The position numbers and the translations under genes were made by a program. Positions 26,418 to 34,784 of a stretch of 64,000 nucleotides of DNA are shown here, in pieces. The stretch comes from Methanobacteriota archaeon (lineage in GTDB: Archaea; Halobacteriota; Methanomicrobia; Methanomicrobiales; Methanocorpusculaceae). Where the stretch lies: positions 26,508 to 90,507 of the forward strand of contig JAEWXF010000007.1 in the NCBI GenBank assembly GCA_023396065.1, in the 5' to 3' direction. The notes under the pieces were generated by a model, which did no database searches, was not told where the DNA came from, and saw only the letters and a program-made list of their open reading frames with translations. Every line of letters begins with the position of its first letter. The first letter of the stretch is position 1.

Positions 26418-28103
26418 ATGCAAGGAGGATTGCGTTTACCGCTTCCCGGGTGGGTTCTGCTGGTGATATGTGCAGCAGGGATGCTTTTTTTCTCTGCAGG
26501 CTGTGTTGAGGTGTCAGACAGTTCTGTGTCCGTCGTTCCCTCACCGGAGATGAATGAGACACTTGGTGCCGTTTGTGCGTATGCCCAGACGTCTCTTGCC
26601 GGGATTGGTGAGGATGTGCGGGCTGCGGCAGGGAATCAGTCGGGATATTCCCATGATGATCCGCTTCTGACGGTGTCGGTCCGGGAGTTGTATCAGATGT
26701 ATCCATGGGCCCAGTGGGCTGTCCGGTATTCTCAGAATGGAAGTGTGATTGCCGGATATCCGTTTTATGGAGCGGATACGCCGTATCTTGGGGATCCGAT
26801 GGTGTTGAACGGTACGTCCGCGGATTCCGGATATCTGCTGTCGCAGCCGGGTGTTAATGCGAATGGTATGGATAGTATTTCCGTTTCCGCACCGGTGTAT
26901 ACGAAGAGTGGCGGGTATGACGGGTATGTTTCTCTGGAGATGTATCCATGGATGTTCTACCAGCAGATGGTACGGGAGACGGGGTATCCTTCGTATTCTG
27001 TATGGCTGGTTGATACGAATGGCGTGGTATACTGTTCGCCTGATGCGGTTGCCATTGGGGAAAATATTCTGACTGATTCTCTCTATGCGGGGTGCAAGGA
27101 GAGAGAGATTGTCCGAAATATTGCGGTTTCTCCCGAGGGGGCAATAGTCGGAGACGGGTTTGATCTGTCGTACGGTTCTCTTGTGGAGAAGGTTTTTGTC
27201 TGGAGGACGATTTCTGCAGGCGGGAGGGATGTCTGTGTAATTCTGTCTGATCAGGTTGAACCGGGTCAGATGGTTTTTCCTGCGAAGGATACTGATCTTG
27301 ATTCTATGAGAAGTACTGCTGCGAAGATTTATCTGTATGCAAAGGAGAATGGCCGGGAGGAGACGCTTGCGGTGCTGAATGACCCGAAGGGGCGGTTTGT
27401 GCCGGAGGGTGGTGCGGCGTTTGCTTTTGATATGAACGGGACGCTGCTTGCGGATTCGGTACGCGGGAATCTGACGGGGGAAAATTTTCTGAATTACCGG
27501 GACGGATATGGTGTTGAGACAATAAAGATACTGCTTAAACGCAGCTGGCAGGGCGGGGGATTTGTGCCGTATTGTCATCCGATCCGTTCGGAGGATGAGG
27601 TGAGAACGGCACGGCTCTGTCTGGCGTATGTTCTGCCGATGGATGAGACGTGGGTTGTGGGTGTCGTTCAGCCGTTTTCTTCGGAGCAGGTGCCGTATCT
27701 GATTTCTCTGCGTGATACGGCTCAGGGTAATGTGCAGGCTGCTCTCTCCTATGTGGATACATTTGGGAAAGATGCCGCTCTGGCTGCGTTTATGGATCCT
27801 GAGGGAGTGTTTGTGAAGGAGGGTATCCGACTGTATGCTATGGATGTGAACGGAACTATCCTCGCTGACGGGAAGCGGCCGTATAATGTGGGGATAAATG
27901 GATTTTTCTTTACTGACCGGTACGGCGGGTCGATGAGCCGGCTGGCGGTTATGATTGCAGAGGATGGCGGCGGGTATCTGCTGTCTCTGCATGATACGCA
28001 GGAGGGTACTGTCCGTGTTGTGCTTCAGTATATTCGGATGGTAGATGAGGAGTGGCTGATCGGCGCGACTGTGGAACTTGGTTCGGTTGCAGTGGCTGCC
28101 TGA
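26418..28103 (+). CDS. Extracellular Cache-domain lipoprotein
   Basis: A 561-residue lipoprotein: hydrophobic leader, lipobox FSAGC (Cys29), then only extracellular sequence. Residues about 35-270 look like a PDC/double-Cache sensor (YPWAQWAVRYSQNG, VWLVDTNGVVYCSPD). Two later units of about 140 residues repeat one another: both carry an FVxEG motif, then a FDMNGTLLAD or MDVNGTILAD strand, and end with WVVGV or WLIGA; these are sCache_2-like. No kinase or methyl-accepting domain follows, so it cannot signal alone. ATG 26418 is chosen for the signal peptide and a G-rich ribosome site. A ligand-binding protein for an exporter or chemoreceptor is my inference. Confidence 0.8.
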   Translation: MQGGLRLPLPGWVLLVICAAGMLFFSAGCVEVSDSSVSVVPSPEMNETLGAVCAYAQTSLAGIGEDVRAAAGNQSGYSHDDPLLTVSVRELYQMYPWAQWAVRYSQNGSVIAGYPFYGADTPYLGDPMVLNGTSADSGYLLSQPGVNANGMDSISVSAPVYTKSGGYDGYVSLEMYPWMFYQQMVRETGYPSYSVWLVDTNGVVYCSPDAVAIGENILTDSLYAGCKEREIVRNIAVSPEGAIVGDGFDLSYGSLVEKVFVWRTISAGGRDVCVILSDQVEPGQMVFPAKDTDLDSMRSTAAKIYLYAKENGREETLAVLNDPKGRFVPEGGAAFAFDMNGTLLADSVRGNLTGENFLNYRDGYGVETIKILLKRSWQGGGFVPYCHPIRSEDEVRTARLCLAYVLPMDETWVVGVVQPFSSEQVPYLISLRDTAQGNVQAALSYVDTFGKDAALAAFMDPEGVFVKEGIRLYAMDVNGTILADGKRPYNVGINGFFFTDRYGGSMSRLAVMIAEDGGGYLLSLHDTQEGTVRVVLQYIRMVDEEWLIGATVELGSVAVAA

Positions 28104-28120
28104 GATTTTTTTGATGTCTT

Positions 28121-28161
28121 CCGGTTTGCCGGTGCCGAGACAGGTTCCATCTCGAAACCGG
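28121..28161. terminator. Structured hairpin after the Cache lipoprotein gene
   Basis: Arms CCGGTTT (28121-28127) and AAACCGG (28155-28161), with an inner CGAGA/TCTCG stem (28136-28140/28150-28154) separated by an 8-base bulge. It lies 18 bases after the stop and 90 bases before the next gene. It may stabilise the 3' end or act as a small structured RNA. Confidence 0.4.
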
Positions 28162-28251
28162 TAATTGTTGTGCACACCAGAGGTTGTTCCTGAGAATCAA
28201 AGCCAATTTTAAATGTGTTCTGAGTGTTATTGGGGGGGATGATGATTTTAT

Positions 28252-29514
28252 ATGTATATCACGCATATTACTTCGTATATGTGTTCCCGCTCAGTTCAGA
28301 TTCAGGAGGAGGCTGTTTCTCCGGTTATCGGTACTTTGCTGATCCTGGCAATTACGATTGTGCTGATTGCGGTGATCTGCGGGGTGGCGCTCGGGTTTTT
28401 CAGCGGGATGTTTTCGGCGAAGAATGTGGGGGCTACGCTTACGCCGTATGAGACACAGGATGAGTACGGGATGGAGTTTCTGCTGTATTCGGGAGCGGAT
28501 GCGAAGAATATTACGTCGGTCCGGGTGCTTGGGAGCGGTGTGACGTTTGCGTGGAACGGTGCGTCTTCGGTGGAAAATCCGCAGATCGGGGTGTCGTACC
28601 GGTTTCATGTGACGGGTGTTACCGCGGGTGTTCTCGGAAGTAATATGATTGTTACGGCAGTCGGGACATTTGCAGACGGTGAGGAGGTTGTTCTGGTTCA
28701 GACACGGATGACTGTTCTCGGAGACGGAAACAATGATGTGGTTGTTACGGAGAACGGGTATCTGAAAGTTATGTTCGGGACGTATTCGAATACCACGTAT
28801 ACTGATGACAAGGTCGGTGTTATTCCGGGAAGGGGGGTGTATATCCAGATTCTGGATATACTGAACTCGTCGGTAACAAAGGTGAAGACGTTTACGGTTG
28901 CCCAGCCAAATGGTGTTCAGATTGCAACTCCGGGATCAAATAACCAATTAAAGGCAGTGGCAAATCCGCAGACCGGGGTGAATTATTATTTCTATGCCGT
29001 GCTTTCCCAGTATTGGAATTTCCCATACAAGGAACGTGCGGAAAATCCTGCCGTTTCAAATCTGAAGATAAACGGAACGTTTTCCCTTACGGTAGACGGC
29101 GGTTCGGGTGTTGATGTGGTGGAGAGACAGTCGGTCAATCTTCCGGCGCGACAGGTTATCTTTACGTATCCGGAACTGGTAGCAGGGACTGTGGAAAGAT
29201 ACGGGAGTGGTTCATCGACGAAAATAAATGTGACGATAACACAGCAAACCCTGGAGGGTACCATAAAACTGGAGGTCTATGTTCTGCCGGATGGTACGGT
29301 TGGTGATGTATCCACCGAGGCGAAGCGTTTATACTCTGGATCAATGCCCTCAACATCAACGATTACCCTATCTCCGAAGCTTGATAGTCTTGGCCTTGGA
29401 TTCTCAAATAATTCCAGGGTAGATGTCCTTGTCAAGAAAGAGGAGACGGCAAGCGGCTGGTCCGCATGGTATCGTGTGGGGTCTACGACGGTCGGTGCCC
29501 TGAGAGGAACCTGA
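28252..29514 (+). CDS. Archaeal type IV pilin-like protein with large C-terminal module
   Basis: A 420-residue surface protein. The N-terminus has the archaeal pilin motif EEAVSPVIGT followed by a long hydrophobic helix (about residues 21-50), as in PF07790 pilins cut by prepilin peptidase. Residues about 50-160 are an Ig-like pilin domain. Residues about 167-420 form a separate module with GVIPGRGV, NPAVxNL, LPARQVIF and a C-terminal WSAWYRV. That module recurs inside the 971-aa protein at 55073-57988. ATG 28252 follows GGGGGGATGATG. Single gene, with a TATA-like TTTTAAATG upstream. Confidence 0.8.
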   Translation: MYITHITSYMCSRSVQIQEEAVSPVIGTLLILAITIVLIAVICGVALGFFSGMFSAKNVGATLTPYETQDEYGMEFLLYSGADAKNITSVRVLGSGVTFAWNGASSVENPQIGVSYRFHVTGVTAGVLGSNMIVTAVGTFADGEEVVLVQTRMTVLGDGNNDVVVTENGYLKVMFGTYSNTTYTDDKVGVIPGRGVYIQILDILNSSVTKVKTFTVAQPNGVQIATPGSNNQLKAVANPQTGVNYYFYAVLSQYWNFPYKERAENPAVSNLKINGTFSLTVDGGSGVDVVERQSVNLPARQVIFTYPELVAGTVERYGSGSSTKINVTITQQTLEGTIKLEVYVLPDGTVGDVSTEAKRLYSGSMPSTSTITLSPKLDSLGLGFSNNSRVDVLVKKEETASGWSAWYRVGSTTVGALRGT

Positions 29515-29588
29515 TCTCCGGCAAACCTACTTATACCGCGGACGCTATAACACTACAAAACGAGAGAGCCGAAGGTGAGATAACCAGC

Positions 29589-30320
29589 ATGCCACCCAAA
29601 CGACGAACGAAGTTTGATGCCGACCAGTATGCGATGCTGCAGCGATGTTCGCTTGCGATGGATTTTACCGAGTGGAACGCATGGTATGCGGGGTATCTGA
29701 AGGAGAATCAGTTTCTGCGGAGTACGGATAATTACGGGGCGCATCTGGAGGGGGCAGACCTGGCCTACTGGTATCTGGAAGGGGTGGATCTGCGGTTTGC
29801 CCTGCTGCAGAAGGCGGATCTTTCCTATACGTATCTGAAGAATGCCCGTCTGGAAAATGCGAATCTTGCCGGTGCGAATCTCTGGCGGGCGTTTCTCGGC
29901 GGTGCAAGTCTGATCGGGGCGAACCCGGATGCGGCGGAGTATGATGCAGCGGGAAAGATGAAGTATGATGCGGGAGTGGCGGAGCTTTTGCGGAAATCGG
30001 CGGAGACCGGGGATATTGCCGGGTGGAATGTCAGGTATCAGGAGATGCTTGTAAACGGCGGGGGAGATGTTCGTACCTACGGGGCGTATCTGGAGGAGGC
30101 ACATCTGCGGGATCTGGATCTGTCGGGGGCCGACCTGCGGTATGCCCATCTGGAGGGCGCGGATCTGCGGAATGTACGGTTATGCGGCGCGGATCTGCGG
30201 TATGCCCACATGGAGGGTGCGGATCTGTGGCAGGCGGATCTGACGGATGCAAACATGGAACATGCGGAGCTTGGCGGGGCAAATCTTGCGGGAGCGAAAC
30301 GGGAGAGGGTGAAGTTTTAG
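29589..30320 (+). CDS. Pentapeptide-repeat protein, internally duplicated
   Basis: A 243-residue protein built from two similar halves. Each begins with a helical stretch (DFTEWNAWYAGYL, then DIAGWNVRYQEML) and runs into pentapeptide repeats of the A(D/N)Lxx type, such as LEGADLRYAHMEGADL. The repeats fold as a right-handed quadrilateral helix. The ATG at 29589 is supported by AAGGTGAGA upstream. Pentapeptide proteins have no common function; some mimic DNA. No gyrase link is visible here. Confidence 0.85.
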   Translation: MPPKRRTKFDADQYAMLQRCSLAMDFTEWNAWYAGYLKENQFLRSTDNYGAHLEGADLAYWYLEGVDLRFALLQKADLSYTYLKNARLENANLAGANLWRAFLGGASLIGANPDAAEYDAAGKMKYDAGVAELLRKSAETGDIAGWNVRYQEMLVNGGGDVRTYGAYLEEAHLRDLDLSGADLRYAHLEGADLRNVRLCGADLRYAHMEGADLWQADLTDANMEHAELGGANLAGAKRERVKF

Positions 30321-31136
30321 TTCGGCAGGGACCGGTTTGTCGTAATTTTCGGTACGGGTTGTTGTATATTTTTTCATGAAAACGGGTAATCAGGGCTCGA
30401 AAGCCGGAGGTGTGTTCGCAAATATGCGGTTTGCTCACCGCTTCGCTTACGGAAAAAACGGAAAGACTAAGGAAATGAGATGATGCGTTCGTATGTCGAT
30501 ACGTTTTCTTGTGCATCTTTAGACGTCAGGTGGGTAACCACGGAACACACAGAATTCCACGGAAGAAAAAACACAGAAAACCGCCGCTACGCGGCTTACG
30601 GAAAAAACGGAAAGACTAAGGAAGTGGGAAGTTTTGAACGTATATCGAGAACCACATATATCCAAAGACACACGAGAAAAAGTCGCAACATACGAGCGAA
30701 ACATCCCACTTCCTTAGTCTTTCCGTTTTTTCCGTAAGCGAAGCGGTATTCCGTGTTTTTTCCGTGTGTTCGGTGTGTTCCGTGGTTACCCAAATGCGTC
30801 CAAAGACACACGAGAAAAAGTCGCAACATACGAATGAAGAATCCCTCGAAAAAATATTGACAAACGCACAAACAAAAATCTCACGGAAAAACCTTTGGTT
30901 TATTCGCGGGATGAATCCCATATCACCCCGTGCTTCGTCCCACCTCCCTCTTCACACCCCGCTCAGCACACCAGACTGAATATTTTATTCAGTATCCCAG
31001 ATGATCTGAAGCTTGGCCGGGATTGCGCGAAACCTCACCGGATGTTTTGCATTTTTCCGCAACACGCACCTGTCTTCTCAACGAAAAGAGTACATACTGA
31101 AAAAAATCTCCGGAAATGAGGGATTCCGGAGCCGGG
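30321..31136. other. Repeat-rich intergenic region
   Basis: About 815 bases with no credible gene. The open frames on both strands between 30480 and 30920 translate to low-complexity TEHTE-like strings that are a product of the repeats described below. The remainder (30900-31136) looks like ordinary AT/GC-mixed spacer and probably holds the 3' end of the RHH gene. Confidence 0.7.
30439..30833. repeat. Compound inverted/direct repeat cluster
   Basis: Several repeat units are packed together. A CGGAAAGACTAAGGAA core with TTACGGAAAAAACGG occurs directly at 30439-30474 and 30590-30629 and inverted at 30704-30746. A 35-base unit starting TCCAAAGACACACGAG is identical at 30661-30695 and 30799-30833, with a diverged inverted copy around 30490-30530. 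A 19-base GGGTAACCACGGAACACAC at 30532-30550 is inverted at 30773-30791. Similar CCACGGAA-type repeats occur in many prokaryotic genomes and yield spurious TEHTE proteins. Confidence 0.8.
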
Positions 31137-31532
31137 TCACTCTGGCTTTTGTTCGGTAACGACGGTCCATTTACCCTGTTTGGAGATGCTGATCAGTTCC
31201 CGTTTTTCGGCAAGTTTCATCCATTCTTCAAAAAGCTGTTTTCCGTCATCGCCGAACTGTTCCTCAAAGGTCTGGGCCAGCCAGCCAAGGTAGAGGTTGC
31301 GTTTGCTGTCTTTGAGGGAGGAGCCGCATTCGTTGCAGAATTTGGCAGCTGCGGCGTTGATTGTGCCGCAGGAGGGACAGATATTGAGGAGGCTGAGACG
31401 GTCTACTGCTCCTTTGCGGATCCATTCCTGAGAGGTCATGCCTTCGATCTTTGCGGCGGCCTCGATCTGGGACTTCAGGGCGCCCGGCAGGCGGATGAGG
31501 ATCTGTTCATCGTTTCGTTCGGAGCTGTTCAT
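31137..31532 (-). CDS. Ribbon-helix-helix / zinc-ribbon protein
   Basis: A 131-residue putative DNA-binding protein. Residues about 8-45 fit a ribbon-helix-helix fold (QILIRLPGALKSQIEAAAK then GMTSQEWIRKGAVDRL). A short zinc ribbon follows with CPSC and CNEC pairs (about residues 52-70), and a helical C-terminal region of about 55 residues. It has the design of a small transcription regulator, but the operator and target are not known. It sits between the repeat cluster and a pilin-like gene. Confidence 0.75.
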   Translation of the reverse strand: MNSSERNDEQILIRLPGALKSQIEAAAKIEGMTSQEWIRKGAVDRLSLLNICPSCGTINAAAAKFCNECGSSLKDSKRNLYLGWLAQTFEEQFGDDGKQLFEEWMKLAEKRELISISKQGKWTVVTEQKPE

Positions 31533-31678
31533 AATGTACTAGATGTGGGCGTCAGGATTATAACATCTTTGTGATCTGATATATTTTTATATCGTAGATA
31601 TCGTTGGATGGGATTTTTTGGGAGTCGAAGGCTGTTACGATTTTACTGAGGGGGGAGAGGGGAGTAACTCTAAAGAGG

Positions 31679-32614
31679 TCAAGATTTAATCGTCCCTACA
31701 GGTAACCAGTCGCCAATATTTGCTGGATTTCTCGATATGCGCCATATACTATTCGGATCTGTTGCTCCTGTTTGTATACATATGTATAATTTTTTATCGT
31801 AATCATATAATGAACCACAGACAGGAGCTGGGATTTTCCATGGTGAATTGATGTCAGATCCATCAATATCATTCGTTGTATAAATATATGTGGATAAATT
31901 TATCTTTAGTAAATAGGTGGGATGCAGATTGGTATACTCTTCAATGGTAAGATTCTGGTTAGCCTCACTCTGTGATAAATACTGGTGGTTAATTGAAACC
32001 CAACAGTAAATGCTTATCCCATCGGAATAGATAATACCATGTCCAAGCGAGGCACCAGAATTCTTTTTCGCATATTCCACTAACTCCCACCAATCATACG
32101 TGGTCCCTATTTCGTAGTCAGATGTGTTACCTCCCTGTGATAGTGGAGGTATCGTGAACCAGTCCGGTACCATATCTCCGGTCGGCAGGGACGCCGACGA
32201 ACCACTCGCCCGGTACACCAGAACGCTGTTTCCGTTCGCAGACTTTGCAACGATGGAGCCGAGCGTCACATTTGCATCAGTGGTGATAAACTCACCCGGA
32301 GTCCAGACTCCGGAGTTCCCATTTGTCCCGGTCTTACCGTTGGGAAAAGTCACATAGTCAGAAATCACAGTCCCGTTCTTATCGTAGAAGGTCAGATCCG
32401 CGATCGGGAGCACATCCCCTCCCGTCAGATAGAGCCGGTTCTCATTTGCCGACGCCTGAAACTGTGCGTGCAGCGTCTCGGGGGCCGCATTCTGCACCGA
32501 CTGGAGAACGATCAGGCTGACAATGGATGCACAGAGGACCACCAGCGCCAACAGCAGAACAACCGCAATTATCGATGAAATACCCGAATCTCCGGAACGG
32601 GGGACAGACTCCAT
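31679..32614 (-). CDS. Archaeal type IV pilin-like protein with mosaic C-terminus
   Basis: A 311-residue surface protein. The N-terminus has a pilin-type hydrophobic helix after a short charged leader (SGDSGISSIIAVVLLLAL), then an Ig-like domain to about residue 140. Residues from about 165 onwards (nt 31684-32120) form a different domain rich in Trp, Tyr and Asn, with YDWWELVEYAKKN, that I do not recognise. The DNA for this C-terminal part is clearly more AT-rich than the N-terminal part, suggesting it was acquired separately. Single gene in opposite orientation to the pilin at 28252. Confidence 0.7.
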   Translation of the reverse strand: MESVPRSGDSGISSIIAVVLLLALVVLCASIVSLIVLQSVQNAAPETLHAQFQASANENRLYLTGGDVLPIADLTFYDKNGTVISDYVTFPNGKTGTNGNSGVWTPGEFITTDANVTLGSIVAKSANGNSVLVYRASGSSASLPTGDMVPDWFTIPPLSQGGNTSDYEIGTTYDWWELVEYAKKNSGASLGHGIIYSDGISIYCWVSINHQYLSQSEANQNLTIEEYTNLHPTYLLKINLSTYIYTTNDIDGSDINSPWKIPAPVCGSLYDYDKKLYICIQTGATDPNSIWRISRNPANIGDWLPVGTIKS

Positions 32615-33062
32615 AAGTAATATATCTCATTATCCCTGAACAAGAAATACCTTTTTACCGGGGAAGCGGCCCGGAAAGAAACCCCGGGGAAAATACCGCT
32701 GATACTCCCGAAAACTGTCGGAGGTCTGTTAAAATAAGCCATATACAGGTTTAAAATCGGAATTCAGGCGATTATTCCAGCAGGGAGGGTGTATTTTGGA
32801 GATGGTGCACGATCGTTTTCCACACTGCCACGCCCTATTTCCCGTTTACGCGGGTCCGTAGAAAGCATACAGTTCCGGGTCCCGTGTGATGAAGTTTTTG
32901 CTGTTTTTTCTCTCATCATACCTTTGAAAGCATGATATCTTTGATACACGGCATTTTAGAAAGGGAATGCCGCACGTATACCTACACAAAATCCGGCCCG
33001 GCCCCCCGCACATCCCGCCCCCAACCACAGTAAGTAAATAATCTCACATTGTATGTACTATC
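32615..33062. other. Intergenic region without a recognised gene
   Basis: About 450 bases between the divergent pilin-like and HEAT-repeat genes. AT-rich blocks near 32620-32640 and 33030-33050 are likely promoters. The short open frames between 32760 and 33030 on the minus strand look random. No tRNA-like fold was found. Confidence 0.5.
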
Positions 33063-33530
33063 ATGAATACAGTCCCCTCTCCTCTCGACAGCATCGCCCT
33101 CCTCTACAACCCCGACAAAAGCATCAGACATCAGGCAGCCCGCACCCTCGCCGGTTACGGCACCGACATCCTCCCTCTCATACTCCCGCTGCTCGACAAC
33201 GACTCCTGGCTCATCCGCTATCGCGCCTGTGAAATCCTCGGCCTCCTCAAAGACCCGGTCTGCTCCCCGCACCTCCTCAGCAAACTTCACGACCCCCGCG
33301 ACCATGTCCGCTACATGGCAGTCAAAGGCCTCGGCCTCCTCGGTGACCCTGCCGCCGTTTCTGCCGTCATCCCCATGCTCAGCGATGAAAACCCCTTCGT
33401 CCGGCGCATCACCGTCCAGACCCTCAGCACATTCGGCGGAGACGAAGCACACCGGGCAATTACCACCTGGGCAGAACAGGAAACCGACCCTGCCGTCCGC
33501 AAAGCCTGCAAAAATATACTCACAGCCTGA
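33063..33530 (+). CDS. HEAT-repeat protein
   Basis: A 155-residue all-helical protein of about four HEAT repeats (LLYNPDKSIRHQAARTLAGYG, LLDNDSWLIRYRACEILGLL and two more). HEAT proteins bind other proteins or act as phycobilin-lyase-like scaffolds; no partner is evident here. Very strong C bias at third positions gives it a different look from its neighbours. Confidence 0.8.
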   Translation: MNTVPSPLDSIALLYNPDKSIRHQAARTLAGYGTDILPLILPLLDNDSWLIRYRACEILGLLKDPVCSPHLLSKLHDPRDHVRYMAVKGLGLLGDPAAVSAVIPMLSDENPFVRRITVQTLSTFGGDEAHRAITTWAEQETDPAVRKACKNILTA

Positions 33531-33537
33531 CGTACCA

Positions 33538-33600
33538 AATTTGACAGATACCTTTGTGTTTCCCGGAGTGACAGGTTGATTTTGAGGTATCTGTCAAATT
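33538..33600. terminator. Long perfect inverted repeat downstream of the HEAT-repeat gene
   Basis: A 16-bp perfect arm AATTTGACAGATACCT (33538-33553) pairs with AGGTATCTGTCAAATT (33585-33600) across a 31-base loop. A stem this long is more than a terminator needs. A miniature element or an RNA structure are alternatives; no target-site duplication is obvious. Confidence 0.5.
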
Positions 33601-33766
33601 CTCATACTCCAAAAAATTGGTATGATGCTGGTGGATGCGCTGCGGGGGAGGAGGGACCTAGTATCAAAGTCAGGTGACCGTACCCGTACCAAACAACGCA
33701 CCTCAGGCAGTCCGTACACACCTTCAGCCTACAAAAAAATAAAAAATATCGCGTATCAGCCGCACA

Positions 33767-34072
33767 TTAGCTGATATTATCAATACTATAACCGCGAATC
33801 GTTAACAGTTCCTTCACTCTGTCGCGATGGTTCCCCTGCAGCTCAATAGAATTCTCCTTCACAGTGCCGCCGCATGCAAGACGTCCTTTCAGATATTTGG
33901 AAAGATCCTCGAGATCAATCTCGTACGGATCCAGACCATCAACAACGGTCACCTCTTTCCCGTACCGTCTCTTGCTCACTTTCACACTGATCCTTTGCTG
34001 TTCCTTTGCGACTTCCTCACAAATACAGAGTTCCTTGGGTAAACCACATTTAGGGCAGATGCCACTGTTCAT
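33767..34072 (-). CDS. Translation initiation factor aIF-1 (SUI1 family)
   Basis: A 101-residue SUI1 protein that helps the small ribosomal subunit choose the start codon. An N-terminal zinc motif CPKCGLPKELCIC precedes the SUI1 fold (RRYGKEVTVVDGLD, LACGGTVKENSIELQGNHRD). I chose ATG 34072 (MNSGICPKCG), which matches the usual length of about 100 residues. A TATA-like TATTTTAAG lies about 25 bases upstream, suggesting a very short leader. Confidence 0.93.
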   Translation of the reverse strand: MNSGICPKCGLPKELCICEEVAKEQQRISVKVSKRRYGKEVTVVDGLDPYEIDLEDLSKYLKGRLACGGTVKENSIELQGNHRDRVKELLTIRGYSIDNIS

Positions 34073-34139
34073 TGCATTACTTAGTGGTGCCCGTAACTTA
34101 AAATAGGTATTGGCCTGACCCAACCATTTTCAGCAAAAC

Positions 34140-34697
34140 CTACCCCTTAAAATTATAAAAATAGTTCTCCAGCTTCTCCTCCCGCTCCACAAACCATCGT
34201 TCCTCCTTCGTCAGCATCAGATCACGCTCCCTGCTCTGCACCGCAGGACAGAACCTACACAGCGTCTCATCCACCTCACCCTGAACCTCCCGGACCGGAC
34301 AATAATACACACCCTCATGCAGCTCCACCGCATACCCTCCCGGAAACGGCGTCCCGACCGGATGTGCCGGCTCCTCACACACAAACATCGCAAACGCCGC
34401 AATCACATACTTCAGCGCCCGCAGCCGGTCCCCTTCCGTTCCCCGGGAACTCTGCCGTCCGGCCTCCCGCACAAACTCTCTCCACATCCTTGGCAGACGC
34501 ACAGCTCCATGCACCTCATCCAGCTCAGCAACCATCAGCCCATGATACCCGTCGACAACCTGCCCGCGTGCCGAACTCATCAGCGCCGCCGCATACTCAG
34601 CCGGAACAAACTCCAGCTTCCGCCCGTAACGGACCAGCATCTCCTCAAGATCCTCCGGCGAATACAACCCTGCAGCCTCCCGCAGCGCCGCACACAA
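34140..34697 (-). CDS. DUF2115/UPF0305 family protein
   Basis: About 185 residues of a methanogen-specific family of unknown function. Conserved features are VDGYHGLMVAELDE near the N-terminus, then FPGGYAVELHEGVYYCPVREVQG with CRFCPAVQS near the end (possible metal ligands). The gene follows the tex stop on the same strand. The frame is open back to that stop, but no ATG is in frame; TTG 34697 is the best start, with GGGGGAG directly in front of it and therefore too close, so the N-terminus is uncertain. Confidence 0.7.
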   Translation of the reverse strand: MCAALREAAGLYSPEDLEEMLVRYGRKLEFVPAEYAAALMSSARGQVVDGYHGLMVAELDEVHGAVRLPRMWREFVREAGRQSSRGTEGDRLRALKYVIAAFAMFVCEEPAHPVGTPFPGGYAVELHEGVYYCPVREVQGEVDETLCRFCPAVQSRERDLMLTKEERWFVEREEKLENYFYNFKG

Positions 34698-34784
34698 CTC
34701 CCCCTTCCGGGAAATTTTTCCGAACTCATCCCAGGAAAACGGAACATCCGTCGGACGATCAGGCGTCCGGTACCAGAACCCCGT

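Noticed and set aside
26541..28175. 544-codon frame opposite the Cache lipoprotein
   Set aside because: It is Arg/His/Ile-rich without pattern and runs across the gene's stop and terminator hairpin; the plus strand has a lipobox and domain repeats.
29589..30320. Quinolone-resistance (Qnr-like) role for the pentapeptide protein
   Set aside because: Only short irregular repeat runs and an internal duplication are seen; nothing ties it to gyrase.
30480..30920. Several open frames of 60-100 codons on both strands
   Set aside because: They arise from the repeat cluster and yield the familiar TEHTE-type spurious peptides.
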